Assembly: GCA_023974075.1 (NCBI GenBank) | Contig: JAMFTG010000212.1 | Span: forward strand, 130,001-194,000 | DNA: 64,000 nucleotides | Direction: 5' to 3' | Source: Chaenocephalus aceratus | Lineage: Eukaryota > Chordata > Actinopteri > Perciformes > Channichthyidae | Part shown: piece by piece, positions 16,243 through 27,939 of the stretch | Layout of the letters: each line of letters starts with the position of its first letter | Numbering within the stretch: the stretch's first letter is position 1 | Made by a program: the position numbers and the translations under genes | Notes under the pieces: model-generated | Seen by the model: the letters and a program-made list of their open reading frames with translations, nothing else | Told to the model about the DNA's origin: nothing | The model's database searches: none

Positions 16243-16724
16243 GGTCAAGGGTGATGATCATCCACAACGTTAGGGAAATAATTTGGTTAGGATCACGGGA
16301 AGATTTCCAGATGAAGGTGGCGATGAAACGTAGAGAAAGACCTGCTGATACACATGTGATGATGACCAATGAGAAGAGAGACATGGGAATGGAGAAAGGG
16401 TACTGCAGGAGGAAGGGACATGAACAGACAATGGCCAGACTACAGAAAATAGATTCAAGAAGAAAGAGAGGACCAAGACCGACCAAGAGAAAGTGGAAAA
16501 GGAGAGTTTAACAGAGACAGACAGAAAGAGTAGATAGTAGAAAGAAAAGGACATGATGATTTCTGAAGTACATCAGGCTGAGATAAGAGTAAGATCAGCA
16601 TTGCCTGGTGTACCTGATGCACGAGGCTGGGCGACAAGGGTCTTTCTGTGGATGGTGAATATGTGTGTGTTTGTGTGGGTGGTGGAGATGATGAAGAGGA
16701 GGGTGGGGGATTGGGGGCACTTAC

Positions 16725-16831
16725 GTGAAGGCGAAGGCCACCAGAGCACCACTAACCACTATAAAGTCCAGAATATTCCACAAGTCGCGGAAGTAGGCGC
16801 CCTGGTGGAGAAATAGGCCCAGTACCACCAT
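16725..16831 (-). CDS. cacna1a: cacna1a E22: domain III S3
   Basis: The 107-bp exon reads [20 protein letters not shown] then [15 protein letters not shown]. It is the S2-S3 loop and S3 of domain III. The acceptor is TCTTCCAG and the donor CAC/GTAAGT. Intact. Confidence 0.96.
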
Positions 16832-16902
16832 CTGGAAGACACAGAGCACAGTGAGTAAAATACATACAAACATTTACAGAAATACATTTACAGACTCTAG
16901 GG

Positions 16903-17304
16903 CAGGGGTGTCAAACTCAATTTCATCGCGGGCCACATTAACATTATGGTTGCACTCAAAGGGCCGGTTGTAACTATAAATATACATATATAAATATATA
17001 ATATATATAATGTATTATATATCAAATTATTGCCTCTGAATTTGATTATTATCGGATAGGATAATAACTTAGTAATTAACTACGTCTGAAAGCAGAAGTC
17101 CAGGGCAAATAATTGTGAGTCTCTTCAGTGCATGTCACAAAACGAGATGCATTGTGGGACATGTAGTTTATGGGCAACCTGCTTCTGTAAAGTGGCATGT
17201 AACCGTATAATAAACACATTATATTCTTTGCAAGCTCGTGCGGGCCACATGAAATGAAGACGCGGGCCAGATTTGGCCCCCGGGTCTTGAGTTTGACACC
17301 CCTG
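16903..17304. mobile_element. hAT-type MITE, second copy, perfect 8-bp target duplication
   Basis: The 402-bp element begins CAGGGGTGTCAAACTCAATT and ends TGAGTTTGACACCCCTG, flanked on both sides by CTCTAGGG (16895-16902, 17305-17312). Its interior is the reverse complement of the 9917-10333 copy. Confidence 0.92.
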
Positions 17305-17312
17305 CTCTAGGG

Positions 17313-18110
17313 TTTGGCGATTGGTTGCACTACAAATACTCGAAATCTTGCCCAGTATATGTGTCTAACATCGAGTCAGAATGTGTCTTTCCACCTGATA
17401 TAAGACATAATAACTTCTGAAGTAACACTGCAGTGAGATATCAGGTCTGGTTTTAGACAATGCATCATCTTGTTGAGTCAAAACAATCTTATTTTGAGTT
17501 GTATCTCAGATGAAACGCATTATTTTACATATTTATTAGAAAATCACCAACTAACATCAGAAAACCTTTGAGAGTTGGCGGCTTATATTATAACACAACA
17601 TTTCCTGATTCTGGTAACATATGGTTCAAAATGAGTTCTCCCAGATAATTACAAGATGTGATTTATTTAAATATCCCAAGCAAATCTTCACTTGTTCTAT
17701 TGGCAGATATTTGTACTTATTTCAAGTGAAAACGGCTTCTTTTCATTATTGTTTAACTTGTTTTTGGAGCAGCATTTTCTCCAGTGTGAGTGTTACCCTG
17801 GTTGTTTTTGTTTGGGAGCTTTTTGGTATTTATAGGTCTTTCCAGAACAATGAGGCAGGGATGATTTAATTTATTGCGCGGCTTAGTTGAATACTCGTTT
17901 CTGATTGGACAATTTGGACATGCCAGAAGTCTGTTATTTTCCGCTAACAGACCGTTTCTAAGGAGAACAGACCGTCGCGCTGATCACAATGTCGGTGCGT
18001 CATTAATGACCGTCTTGCTGCACATTATCCCTTACTTGGACATGTTACTCTGTGAATTAAGGTAAACAGGATTTTGTTTCTGTCAAATTTAAGGATTCCA
18101 GATTCAAAGA
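17313..18110. other. Intron sequence, no gene recognised
   Basis: AT-rich intron between E22 and E21; nothing classifiable. Confidence 0.5.
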
Positions 18111-18114
18111 GACA

Positions 18115-18232
18115 CAGGTTTGATTGTCATATGAACAATAGCTACAGCGTAGTTGAAAGTCTTGAGTCCCAGACAACCTGAAAACTAAAAAATACCAAAG
18201 TGGGATCAATATATCTTATCTTATCTTATCTA
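18115..18232 (+). mobile_element. Short LINE-type 3' tail with ATCTT repeats
   Basis: The stretch ends in GGGATCAATATATCTTATCT, similar to other retroposon tails in the window. Tentative. Confidence 0.4.
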
Positions 18233-18486
18233 ACATAATACTTAAGAAAGGTAGTGCAAGCAATACAATGGTAAAATGCAACTCTAATGATGTGCATGTA
18301 AGATAGAGTAAGATAATACTGAATGTAAAGTTAAATGTCGTACAGCAAAAATACTGTTCGGTGTAACGATATATAAATGAATATTGAATACTGTTGACAT
18401 ATTTCAGTATATTGCCAAACCCTAATTGATACACAGTAATTTAACACTCAAAGACACACAGCACAAATTAAAACATGCACTCAAAG

Positions 18487-18691
<205 letters not shown>

Positions 18692-18697
18692 TGTTAC

Positions 18698-18757
18698 CTT
18701 GATCAACATTTCGAATGTGAAGACGCCTGTGAAAACGTAGTCAAAGTAACGCAGCAC
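18698..18757 (-). CDS. cacna1a: cacna1a E21: domain III S2
   Basis: This 60-bp exon encodes VLRYFDYVFTGVFTFEMLIK exactly, the domain III S2 segment. The acceptor is CTCTGCAG. The donor AAG/GTAACAAAG runs straight into about 200 bp of TG repeat on the sense strand. Intact. Confidence 0.97.
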
Positions 18758-18789
18758 CTGCAGAGCAACACAACACCGTGAGATATAAT

Positions 18790-20105
18790 TATCAGAGTGG
18801 AGAGAAACATAGAGAAGGAAGCAGACAGATGAATCAGAGAGAGAGAGAGACAGAAAGAGGAAACACGGCAGGAGAGATTAACAAAGAGACCACAACGAGA
18901 CTCCAACCAGAGCCTAATCCCAATCCTGTTTTCAGTTTCTATTTTCAAACAATATTTATTTGTCATATCCAATTTTCTTTTGGCAAAACTATCGTCAATG
19001 AGCACGAGCAGGGATGGCTGAGAAATATGTAAGGAGAACATTTGAAACTGTTGCTTTATTACATTAAAGTTGTTTGATACTTAAGACTTTGAGCGGTCTC
19101 AAAACTATGTTCACTTTAAAAACCTGCATGCTCGTGCTAGCCTTTACATTTCTTTGACCGTCGTTTACAGCTTTCAATTTAATTTAAATATTTTTGCACG
19201 TATTTTAGAGCCTTTTTCATATTTTCTGTTAAGGTTTGGGAGCCTCACCCATAAACGGCAGTTTTTCAACCCTTAGATGCATAAGTGGGTCTTTTTTGAC
19301 CCGGTGAGGTGGTTTTCGTGAAGTATCTTTGTAATTACATTTTTTTATGATTTCATATTCCAGCTATTCCTCAAAAAACATGTTTTGGATATCAGGCCAT
19401 TCAAATTGAAAATGTAAATGTTATACATTTAAAGAAATTGTAGTTTTTGTATTACTACCCCAAGCTTCCATAACTGGGTCAAAAGTGACGCGCATGCATT
19501 TTCTATGGAATTTCAATTTTTTTTCAAAATGTAAAAATGTTTTCTAAAATTATAAATAGTGAAAAATGTAATATAAAAATATTTCTAGTGTGAACCAAAA
19601 TATAAACTAAATATTATACAAGTGATTCTTCTTAACCAAAATGACAAAAATGGCATAAAAACACATTATTTTTAAATTTCAATTTCAATTTTTTCAATTT
19701 TTTTTATACAATTATAAATAGTGAAAAATGTAATATAAAATATTTGTTTCCCTTTTTTAAAGTACTGACAATTAAATGAAATCTGACAATATATGTTAAA
19801 AATGATAACCTGTAAAGCCCTGTTTGTCATGATATGCATTGTGAAGGTGATATGCTGAACGTTATCAAACATGCAGCAATAGTATTAAAACAAATCAGAA
19901 CTGTTACTATCATTATAAACCATCAATAAGGCCTTTACACACGTTTTCATTTAATTCTCCTCATGGGCTAATATTACACCTACGTCTGCTTGAGTGGACA
20001 TTTGAGTGGACATTTGGCTCATCTGTGTTGGAGAGGTTTTATTTTTAACAGGATGTGTTGATACACCTTGGTAGGCGGACAGAAAGGCACAGAGCGATGT
20101 CTCAC
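18790..20105. other. Intron between E21 and E20, no gene recognised
   Basis: Very AT-rich (19150-19900), with partial duplication of a TATAAATAGTGAAAAATGTA motif at about 19550 and 19710. No gene recognised. Confidence 0.5.
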
Positions 20106-20235
20106 ATTGTTTCGAGGTGAGTCAGGACTGACGGGGTCCTCTGCAGCCAGGGCGATGCTGCTCATGGCGATCACAGAGAGGATGCTGAACTCAAAATACT
20201 TTAGAGTCAGGATGTAGTGACAGCACTTCCGAAAC
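20106..20235 (-). CDS. cacna1a: cacna1a E20: domain III S1
   Basis: The 130-bp exon reads [20 protein letters not shown] then [20 protein letters not shown] and RNN, domain III S1 and the S1-S2 loop. The acceptor is GCACCAG and the donor AAT/GTGAGA. Intact. Confidence 0.97.
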
Positions 20236-20261
20236 CTGGTGCAAACACACAGACACATTCA

Positions 20262-21437
20262 CGAGTTGAGACAACTGAAACATATCCTGGATGCCTCTGA
20301 CCAGTGCCTAACGAGTTTGGATACTGTGTACCATTGTGCATTACGTGTTGTCACTGGATGTGGATATCGTGTACACCACTGCACTCTGTGTGCTGCTGCT
20401 AATTGGCCATCTTTGTTTGCACGCAACTTTCCCATTGGTTGGGTTTTATATATACATCTCTGCTTGGGCTGGTTCCCTCTTCAGGGTGTATGCAGGAATC
20501 CTGAAGTCACATGGAAAACCTTTCAAGACCTTATTTAAGACCCTTACCATACATTTTAAGACCTCATCGCCACTTGGAGTTCTAACCGGTTGCCTTGGCG
20601 ACACACTTCACCTCACATTGACTATATACAGTATTGATTGTCCTTCCTCCTTATCTTCCAACCATTTGGACGCAGACTTGCATTTCCCCATAACGATGTT
20701 GCTTAGCAACCGGCGTAAACGGGCCGTCGCGCTATCAAGCAGTGAGCGTGCGACGTCCTGTTCAGATGACGTCAAACCCAACGGGACGCCATCAATAAAC
20801 TCCACAGAATCACACGACACACCTACGCCATGATTACATTCAGGCAGACTGTAGAACACAACCTCTCTGGACCATTTATATACTTATTGAAAACAAGCTA
20901 CACAATGTAACACCTTGGGAAATGCCGTTTAATACTTTTTAATACCTTTAATTTTTCGCTAAATTGATTTATCAGCTTTTAATACTTTTTAAGACCCCGC
21001 GGACCCCCTGCTCTTACATTTGCACATATATGTATAAAAAAACTAATTCTATATGGCCTGCGCTAACAATATTTAATTCAGATACTGGTTCCTAATGTGA
21101 GAACAGCTTTTAAATATGCTGCCTCTTCTGCTTGGAATAATATACAGAAGGAGCTGAAACTGTTCGATTTGACGGGGGAGTTTAAGTCCATCTTAAAGAA
21201 CAGAGAACACGAAACCATTGGTCGATGCGAGTGATCGTGTATCCCTTAATTGAAGTCGTTTGAAATTGTGCCCGTTTTTAATGATGTATAATGGTTTCTT
21301 TTATTTGCATATTGACTGTTTTTTTGCCATTTAATTTGTGACCGCTGTATCGTCTGCATGTATCTGTTGTAACCTTGTTCATGCTGCCCTTCTTGGTCAG
21401 GTCCCTCTTGAACCTTTTACCTGGTTAAATAAAGGAT
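20262..21437 (+). pseudogene. LINE ORF2 C-terminal remnant and 3' tail, interrupted
   Basis: Translated fragments LDTVYHCALRVVTGCGYRVH and HCTLCAAANWPSL, then SAWNNIQKELKLFDLTGEF, resemble the C-terminus of L2/Rex-type LINE ORF2. The 3' tail is GGTCAGGTCCCTCTTGAACC then TTTACCTGGTTAAATAAAGG. The copy is 5'-truncated and split by the element at 20482-21010. Confidence 0.7.
20482..21010. mobile_element. MITE inserted in the LINE remnant
   Basis: The left end CAGGGTGTATGCAGGA and right end GCGGACCCCCTG, with TTTTTAAGACC motifs just inside, form imperfect inverted termini. CTCTT occurs on both sides and may be the target duplication. The interior has TTTAAGACC/TTTTAATACT motifs typical of a common fish element. 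Confidence 0.65.
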
Positions 21438-21457
21438 ATATAAATATATGTTCATAC

Positions 21458-21593
21458 GGGTTGGTGGTGGACATTATGAAGCAGGAGCTGAAGGGAGGCA
21501 TGGGTTTGGGTCCGTCTTCTTTGCCCCCCTCGTCGTCCTCCTCCTCCTTCTTCTCCTCGCTCTTCTTCTGGTCGGTGTTGGCGTTCTTGTTCA
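21458..21593 (-). CDS. cacna1a: cacna1a E19: distal II-III linker
   Basis: The 136-bp exon reads [20 protein letters not shown], then a glycine/lysine/aspartate stretch, then [24 protein letters not shown] with the following K/E run and GPKPMPP identify CaV2.1. The acceptor is TTGCTCAG and the donor ACCC/GTATGA. Intact. Confidence 0.97.
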
Positions 21594-22370
21594 CTGAGCA
21601 AAACAAAGAGAGAAAGGAAAGGACAGACAAAGAGACAGAAGGAGGTCAGCTTCACCAGAGCAAGACGGTAAACACGGTAAACACATCGGCCAGCATTGTT
21701 TCCAGAACAGAGCTGAATGAGACTGGATTCACACCAGTGTTAGCCAGTGGTTTTAAAAGTGGCACACCAACAGTTGTACCTGACAAAGTTCATTTACTTA
21801 CTACTCATTGTACAGAAACAGTTGGAGCATATGTCAAGCGAGAGAATGAGTCAAGTATCCATTACACATTATGTACACGTGGACACTTCAAGGATTAACC
21901 AGAGACGCTTTTTTAGTTTTGTTATAGAAATTCGACATTCAACCACACATTAATACCCTGATGGTAGAGGCTACCGATGGGCTTAAGAGGATCTAATGTA
22001 GGCTCAAACTATGATGAGCAATTTGGGGTTCAGCATCTTGCCATAAGAAAAGTTGACATGTGAACTAGACAAGTGGACGTCTTGACTCCAGAGCAACAGT
22101 GGCTGTTTCACACGACTTGAAACTAATCATGTCTTATGGCGCGTTTCCACTACAGCGCGGAGCCCCGTTTAAGAGGGCTGTGACGTCAGCGGCCCGCTTT
22201 TGGTTGCGTTTCCACTTGGCCTGGTACCGGCTAGCGGGTCCTGATTCACAGTTTTTCTGGCCCCATAAAATCGGGGTTCTAGGGCCAGGAACAACCAGGC
22301 TGAGACGTCACTCTCGACTGCTGATTGGTCAGAGAGAACGCGTCGACGCGTCGCATATAAACATATATAT

Positions 22371-24044
22371 TAGGGCTGTCAAACGATTACAATTTTTAAT
22401 CAGATTAATCACAGCTTAAAAATTAATTAATCATGATTAATCACCATTCGAACTATGTCCAAAATATGCCATTTATTTATGTATATTGTTGGGAATGGAA
22501 AGATAAATGAAAGAAGGCGGATATATCCATTTAACATACAGTATCTATGTTTATTATAACATTTTTCTGCGTGTCAAAATGAAAGACAACCCACACACCT
22601 ATCAATCATCAAACCGTGGGGTCTTAATTCATTACGTGTTGATTTCTATCAACGGGGGAGTACTTCAGGAAAGTCGACAGAGGGGGGGGGCTAGTGGAGT
22701 ACTTCGTGACCACAGATAAGAGTGTGAACGTTGTGATCAGCTCCAGCGAAGGGGGGAGTCTCCCTCCGCAGCCGGTTGGCGTAGTTTTGGCACAGTTCCG
22801 TTGTACAGACCGACGTTAACAGCAGCCCTGTCTGTGCACACGGAGACCGACTCTGTCGTCCGGTGATCTAACCGCCTTCTGGAAAAGCTTCACAAGTACG
22901 TCGGTACGCAAATGCGCTTTGTGACACAAGTGACGGTACGCATTTCAGATTACGCACATAACCTGCGTACCAGTTATGTGCACCCCTGTACCAGAGCCAT
23001 ATTATTACTATGATATGGCTCTGCCCTGTACTACAGCAAGAGTATTCTCCGTCGGGACTTCCTGCAACAACACCACGCCGTTATCAAAGATGTTCTATTG
23101 AGAAGACGATCACTACGTGACAAAAGTTTTCAAAACCGTGGCGACTGAAATCAATCTTACTAACGGCCCGTCTACACTACAGCGTCGACAGCTCCAATCT
23201 GCCCATTCACTTTCAATGGGGTGACGTCACGTTGCCGCGCTTTTTCGCCGAACTGAATTGTGGGTAGCAGAGCGGTCCGTTTCAGGCGTCTCAGGCGACA
23301 GAAGTTGAACAATGTTCAACTTCTGTCGCCTGAGACGCCGGAGTAGCCAGCGCCAGCCAATCAAATCCCGTTTCCCAAAATCTGACAGCTGAAGCCGTAG
23401 CCAATCAAACCGCGTCTAAGCTGGGAGAGATATCCCGCCGCTCATTTCTATATTTCAAAAAAAGTCGGAGGAGAAACTAACTATCGCCGTAGCAAATCAC
23501 CCGGTTTTGTATGACCAGACCCTCTTCACCTACCGGGATACAAACCGGAGGAACCAGGCATGGAGGGAGGTGGCAGAGACAGTGGGGGAAACTGGTAGGG
23601 TTTCGCCTGTTTGGGGAGTTTATATATATATATATATATTGCTCGCATAAAATCCCCGGGGTTTTTTGCTTTGTATGTCGGGGGCGGGAGATTCATGTGA
23701 TTGGTTGTTGGCCGTGTTGCTTGAATAAAATCCCCAAGCTGCAGACACGCCCAGCTCCAAGCTATTTTTGAAGCTGTAGTGTGGACGCTCCGTAACTGCT
23801 GTCTGTGCAATTTACTCCGCGAGTTGGCAGACTTTATTTTGCTAACTTTAACATCATTTTTCATGGTGGGGCTAAGCCATTTCTTGGTATGGGTGTAGCC
23901 TACCCCAGCCATACCCTGGCGCTGCTACTGGTGGCACGTATGGGGCGGGCCATTCTGCACATGCGTTAAATGCGTTAAATATTTTAACGCAATTAATTCA
24001 AAAAATGAATTACTGCCGTTAACGCGATAATTTTGACAGCACTA
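22371..24044. mobile_element. hAT-like element nested in the 22134 transposon
   Basis: Ends are TAGGGCTGTCAAACGATTA and GATAATTTTGACAGCACTA, the common 'GGGCTGTCAAA' vertebrate terminus. Flanks are AT repeats, so the target duplication cannot be read. It carries a further insertion at 23165-23792. Confidence 0.8.
23165..23792. mobile_element. Innermost MITE with TAAC target duplication and central palindrome
   Basis: Ends are GGCCCGTCTACACTACAG and CTGTAGTGTGGACGCTCCG. TAAC flanks both sides (23161-23164, 23793-23796). The related copy at 13.8 kb shows the uninterrupted ACTAACTGCTG site. A perfect 26-bp-arm hairpin lies at 23285-23339. A relative is at 58767-59354. Confidence 0.88.
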
Positions 24045-24114
24045 ATTATATATATACAGCGAAGCTTGCAGCATTTTTATAAACAGCATTTTTGTTAAAA
24101 GAGGATCAACAAAA

Positions 24115-24372
24115 ATGGCAAAGAAAAGCACACCGTGGTCCGCCGAGGAAGTTACGACGTTCTTACACTTTATTGCAGATGACAAGATCCAGCGGGAGCT
24201 CGACGGGACAACTCGCAATATGAAAGTCTTTCAGGAGGTCTCTACCCTGATGTGCGGAAGCGGTTACTCTGAACTGAAAAAGATGAAGAGTGAGTATCAC
24301 GTAGTGAAGGACAACAACAAGTCGATCGCTTGGCCTACACTGCGTTACTATAGATACTACCCCAGTTCTTAA
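24115..24372 (+). pseudogene. Transposon-encoded Myb/SANT-like DNA-binding fragment
   Basis: The frame opens MAKKSTPWSAEEVTTFLHFI and continues with DGTTRNMKVFQEVSTLM and GYSELKKMKSEYHVVKDNN, a trihelix-type Myb/SANT-like domain as found in Harbinger transposon accessory ORFs and in several domesticated vertebrate genes. It loses similarity after about 70 codons and meets the transposon's right end, so it is a remnant, not a host gene. Confidence 0.65.
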
Positions 24373-24779
24373 ACTGTAATGGAGACGCGCCATAAGTGAG
24401 CCAGTCCTAACGAGCGAGCCAGTCCTAACGAGCGAGCCAGTCCTAACGAGCGAGGCCGTGTAGTGGAAACGCGCCATAAGTCTCTACTGCTTCGAATGTG
24501 ATATGTCTCTTGAAATGACCCCTAACTCAAAAGAAGGGGCGATTCCAAACGGCTTAAGTATTTGTTGACTAATCTTTTCAGTTACTATAGAGACCTTTAA
24601 TCCGCTGTATTGAGTCACACATTTGTAGTTACAAGACCTTATTCATTGAGTTTAAAACATGCTCTACCTCGGTATTGCCCATCCCAATGTGTTCCACAGT
24701 TTCCCTATTCATATTTTAAGTAAATGATTTGATCAGTTATTGTTGGCTTTCATCAAAAGAGCATATTTAAATAATCTAG

Positions 24780-25580
24780 AACAAATCTAGACCAGACTCA
24801 GGGAATAGTTTTATCCCACGGGCCATAAGACTGCTAAACACCTGAGCTCTGTTAAAGTGGACCTATCAGGCTATATTTGAATAATATATTGAAGGGCCAT
24901 ACGTATATAAAACATGTCTGCAAAGTTTTTTTTTCAAAATACCAAACAGATCCTGCATTTTAGCCATGCCTCATTTCGCTCCATTTGCTCTGTGAGAAGT
25001 CTTCTTCTTCTTCGCTGCTTTTGTGGCAGACTACAGCGCCACCTACAGGCCTGGCATATGTACTACAGTGTCTCCAGCGCTTTCGAATGGCAATGGCTGT
25101 CTCCTCCTGATAGGTGGAGAGTTGCCCATATAGGCGGAGCTCCTCGTTTCTGACGTCAGAGATATTTCAAATCTGGATCAGTCTGGATCAGATCCGTTGC
25201 AGCCCCGTTTTTAGAGATTTGGGTACGGAGGAAAAGAGAGAGGGTTGTGTTTTCTGTCACAGTTCCTGACACCGACACATATTCATGTATAAAAGACGTA
25301 CAAAAGTGAATTTTGCATGATAGGTCCCCTTTAAGTGCCCCGATAAACAGTCCTGTTTGTTTTTAACCGCAATAAACCGTATTTAATTTTGTCTTAATTT
25401 ACATTATTTAATTTCATATTCTGTTCTCGTACATATCGTATATTCTATTGACATGTAAATAGACTTGTTGCACTACTTTCTGTATTGTATTTTACTATAT
25501 ATGTTGTATTGTTGGAGGAGCTCAAGTCAGAAGAATTGCTTATGTGCATATGACAATAAAACCTTTGAATCTTTTGAATT
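24780..25580 (+). mobile_element. LINE 3' end (L2-like), split by a TTAA element
   Basis: GTTTTATCCCACGGGCCATA, AGACTGCTAAACACCTGAGC and the end GACAATAAAACCTTTGAATC match other LINE tails here (32394-33030, 59380-59585). The two halves are separated by the 24856-25330 element. Confidence 0.65.
24856..25330. mobile_element. TTAA-flanked MITE, copy a
   Basis: TTAA at 24852-24855 and 25331-25334 brackets ends AGTGGACCTATCAGGC and GCATGATAGGTCCCCT. TTAA duplication fits piggyBac- or Kolobok-type elements. Four relatives are in this window (29922, 38533, 60307, 63571). Confidence 0.85.
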
Positions 25581-25687
25581 TTAATCTAGTAGTTATTTGT
25601 CTATGGCCAATACCGTACTTTCTTAACGTCAAGGGATCTTTGAAGCACCTTTGATAGTCTACCCTGGTTTACAGCGCAGATGCTCAC

Positions 25688-25974
25688 CTTGCAGGATGGC
25701 GTTGGTGGAGGGGTAAGGGTACACAGGAGGCATGTCTATCTTGGTGTACTCTGGTTTGGCCATGCTGGTGAGGATCAGGCTGTCCATGCTGTGCAGCAGC
25801 GTGTGGGTGTCGGCGTCACGGCAGTTCAGCAGGTTGTTGACGTGGTCAGGGTGATCCGGTGGAAGGTCGTACGGATGCTCCTGGGCACTGGCCAACTTGC
25901 TGTTGTTGCGGATGTTGTCCAGGTCCTCGTTGTACTGCTGGATGGGTCGAGTGGTGGAGAGACTGTGGTGCTCC
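25688..25974 (-). CDS. cacna1a: cacna1a E18: II-III linker, STTRPIQQ block
   Basis: The 287-bp exon opens EHHSLSTTRPIQQYNEDLDN and continues IRNNSKLASAQEHPYDLPPD, ending MPPVYPYPSTNAILQ. LSTTRPIQQ is shared with mammalian CaV2.1. The rest is teleost-type linker without a known fold. The acceptor is TTAATCAG and the donor CAAG/GTGAGC. Intact. Confidence 0.94.
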
Positions 25975-26249
25975 CTGATTAAGTGGAAGGGTAAAAAGGA
26001 AAACGGATGAAGAAGGAATAGGAATAAAGGGGGCGGAGGTATGGTGCTCCCTTAATAGTCAAAATGCTTAGTGTCGATTCTGGACACTTCTTAACGTCAG
26101 AAATCTACATTTGAGCTAAATAACGCAAGTTACGGATCCACTCACAATTGTGGTTGCACAAGTGAACATTATACAGCACTATACCAACAAAAGTTTTACA
26201 TGTGTTTCCTTTTAAATATGTATTAAGCATACTGGTGTCCAAAAGAAAA

Positions 26250-26385
26250 ACATATTTATAGGTATATATATTTTTATATATATTTGTACTTTTGTATTCG
26301 GGATTGTGGGAAACGATATTTTGATCTCTCTGTCTGAACACACAAACTGAAAGATTGACAATAAAGTTGACTTTGACTTTTTAAA
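26250..26385 (+). mobile_element. LINE-type 3' tail ending ACAATAAAGTTGACTTTGAC
   Basis: It contains TTCGGGATTGTGGGAAACGA and ATTTTGATCTCTCTGTCTGA, nearly identical to 58616-58700. It ends 15 bases from the E17 donor. Confidence 0.55.
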
Positions 26386-26400
26386 GAAACCTTCACTCAC

Positions 26401-26657
26401 TTTCTGTTGTGATGGTTGCTGTGGCGATGCCTTCTCGTTTTCCTTCCCTCCCCTTCCTCGCCTTTCTCCCCCTCTCCCTCCGTCCCTTTAGATCTGTGTC
26501 TCCGGCCCTCTTCCCCCTTGCGGTGCCGGGACCTCCTGTGTTCGTGGTTCCCCTCGACCCCCTCGCTGTGGTGCGGGGACACACTTTGGGCCTCTCTGTT
26601 TCGGTGCCTATGTCCTCGATGGCTCCTGTGTCCGTGCCTTTCCTCCCCAGGTTGAAC
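26401..26657 (-). CDS. cacna1a: cacna1a E17: II-III linker, Arg/His/Glu-rich
   Basis: This 257-bp exon encodes a charged low-complexity segment: VQPGEERHGHRSHRGHRHRN, later HRRSRHRKGEEGRRHRSK and RKTRRHRHSNHHNRK. Only this frame is phase-compatible with E16 and E18. It has no stop, and it resembles the Arg/His/Glu-rich mammalian CaV2.1 linker, which is also poorly conserved in sequence. The acceptor is CTTCCAG and the donor AA/GTGAGT. Other frames are also open because of the composition, so the frame choice rests on phase and similarity of character. Confidence 0.9.
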
Positions 26658-26659
26658 CT

Positions 26660-27150
26660 GGAAGGAAGAAAATCAATATATATGTGGCGTAACTTTAAAT
26701 TAATACACTGTTTTATTCTGAAACCGGAAGTTTAGTGTGTCGACAATGTCGTCAACTTTCGGACGTTGTTTGTAGCCGTTAGCATGTAGCCGTTAGCATG
26801 TAGCTAACAGTATGTTTTGTACAGGAATATAAGGAGAAATTACACGCGGTGTTGCACACTAAACACACTGTAATGCTATTATTAGGGAATGTTTAAATAA
26901 CCAATAAACATTAGAAGATTGTAAAACTAACAAGAGGAAATGACGACAGGCAGGACGTGCCTTGGACCCGCCCCCGTCGACGCTAAGCCAATGGGAGAAG
27001 ACTTCAGGTGATAAATATGTGACACAAGCAGGAAGTCGGTCTCTTTTCTCATCCCATGCCGGTGGACGGAGGAGCACAGCTGTTTTATTAAACGCTGTTA
27101 ACTTGTAAATAAGCTTCCTGGACTCTTGTCAGCTAATCCTGACTCAATAC
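26660..27150. other. Intron between E17 and E16, no gene recognised
   Basis: Contains a small tandem repeat GCCGTTAGCATGTA near 26775; otherwise nothing classifiable. Confidence 0.5.
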
Positions 27151-27159
27151 CCTACAAAC

Positions 27160-27459
27160 CTCAACGTTTCCCAGAGACGTGCAGCTGAATCCATGCTCCA
27201 TTCGGGTCTTCGCCGGCTGGGTCGTCTCCACGTTCTCCGACCCGTTGACTTTCGGATGGTGGTGGTGGTGGTGCCGGTTATTATGGGTGACTCGGTGGAA
27301 TTGATCCATGTCCTGGCGTTGGTACTCCTGGTCCAGAGGTAGTTCGCCCGGTTGGGTTTTGTTGGTGTTGTTGTTGCGGTTGTCCTGCGGGTTGACCACC
27401 AGCGGACGGTCCAGGTGGGTCTTCATGTCCCCGCGGGCTTTCCGTGGGATGGCAACCCC
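27160..27459 (-). CDS. cacna1a: cacna1a E16: II-III linker, DMKTHLDRPLVV and NNNTNK
   Basis: This 300-bp, exactly 100-codon exon contains DMKTHLDRPLVVNPQDNRNN then NTNKTQPGELPLDQEYQRQD, a six-histidine run and NGSENVETTQPAKTRMEHGF. The RNNNTNK signature is typical of CaV2.1 and absent from CaV2.2. In mammals this region belongs to a much longer exon that includes the syntaxin/SNAP-25-binding (synprint) segment. The acceptor is CACCCAG and the donor GAG/GTTTGT is weaker than average. Intact. Confidence 0.95.
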
Positions 27460-27786
27460 CTGGGTGGGGGTTAAAAAAGCAGCAGGTGGGTGAGAAGGTG
27501 CTCTAAAAATCAAGAATACATGTTGGGAAAATACTGAATGTCCTCTTCCAGCATGAGAGTAACATGATAACAAAGATATCCCAACTGTAGCTGTGAGCAT
27601 GACAGGATGTCTGATTACCCAGAAGAGCATCAGGACTGCTTGAGGCAGATGATAGCTGTGTGATGAACATGATGACTCAGCCTCTATGGAGAGAGACATC
27701 AAGCATGCTCATTTCTGACGTGGAGCTAATCTGAAGTAAATATTGAATACTGCTTTCTGTTCCTCCATCTTGTGACTGTGTGAGGA

Positions 27787-27937
27787 TTTTGAGAGAAAGT
27801 CAGAATTTTGAGATTTTTAGAAAAAGTCAGAATTTAGAGAAAAAGTCAAAATGTTGAGATTTTGGGAAAAAGTGATAATTTAGAGAAAAAGTGAGAATTT
27901 TGAGAAAAAGTCAGAATTTTGAGATTTTCAGAACAAA
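27787..27937. repeat. GTCAGAATTTTGAGA minisatellite
   Basis: Degenerate repeats of GAAAAAGTCAGAATTTTGAG, about seven units, a motif common in fish introns. Confidence 0.85.
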
Positions 27938-27939
27938 CT

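Larger units (their letters stand above)
22134..24479. mobile_element. DNA transposon with Myb/SANT ORF remnant; outermost of three nested elements
   Basis: TTATGGCGCGTTTCCACTAC at the left is mirrored by GTAGTGGAAACGCGCCATAA at the right, with GTC flanking on both sides (22131-22133, 24480-24482). The right half encodes a Myb/SANT-like fragment, as in PIF/Harbinger elements that carry a second DNA-binding ORF. That assignment is inference. Confidence 0.8.

Noticed and set aside
24115..24372. A host Myb/SANT gene
   Set aside because: It ends in degraded sequence at the terminus of a transposon with matching inverted repeats.
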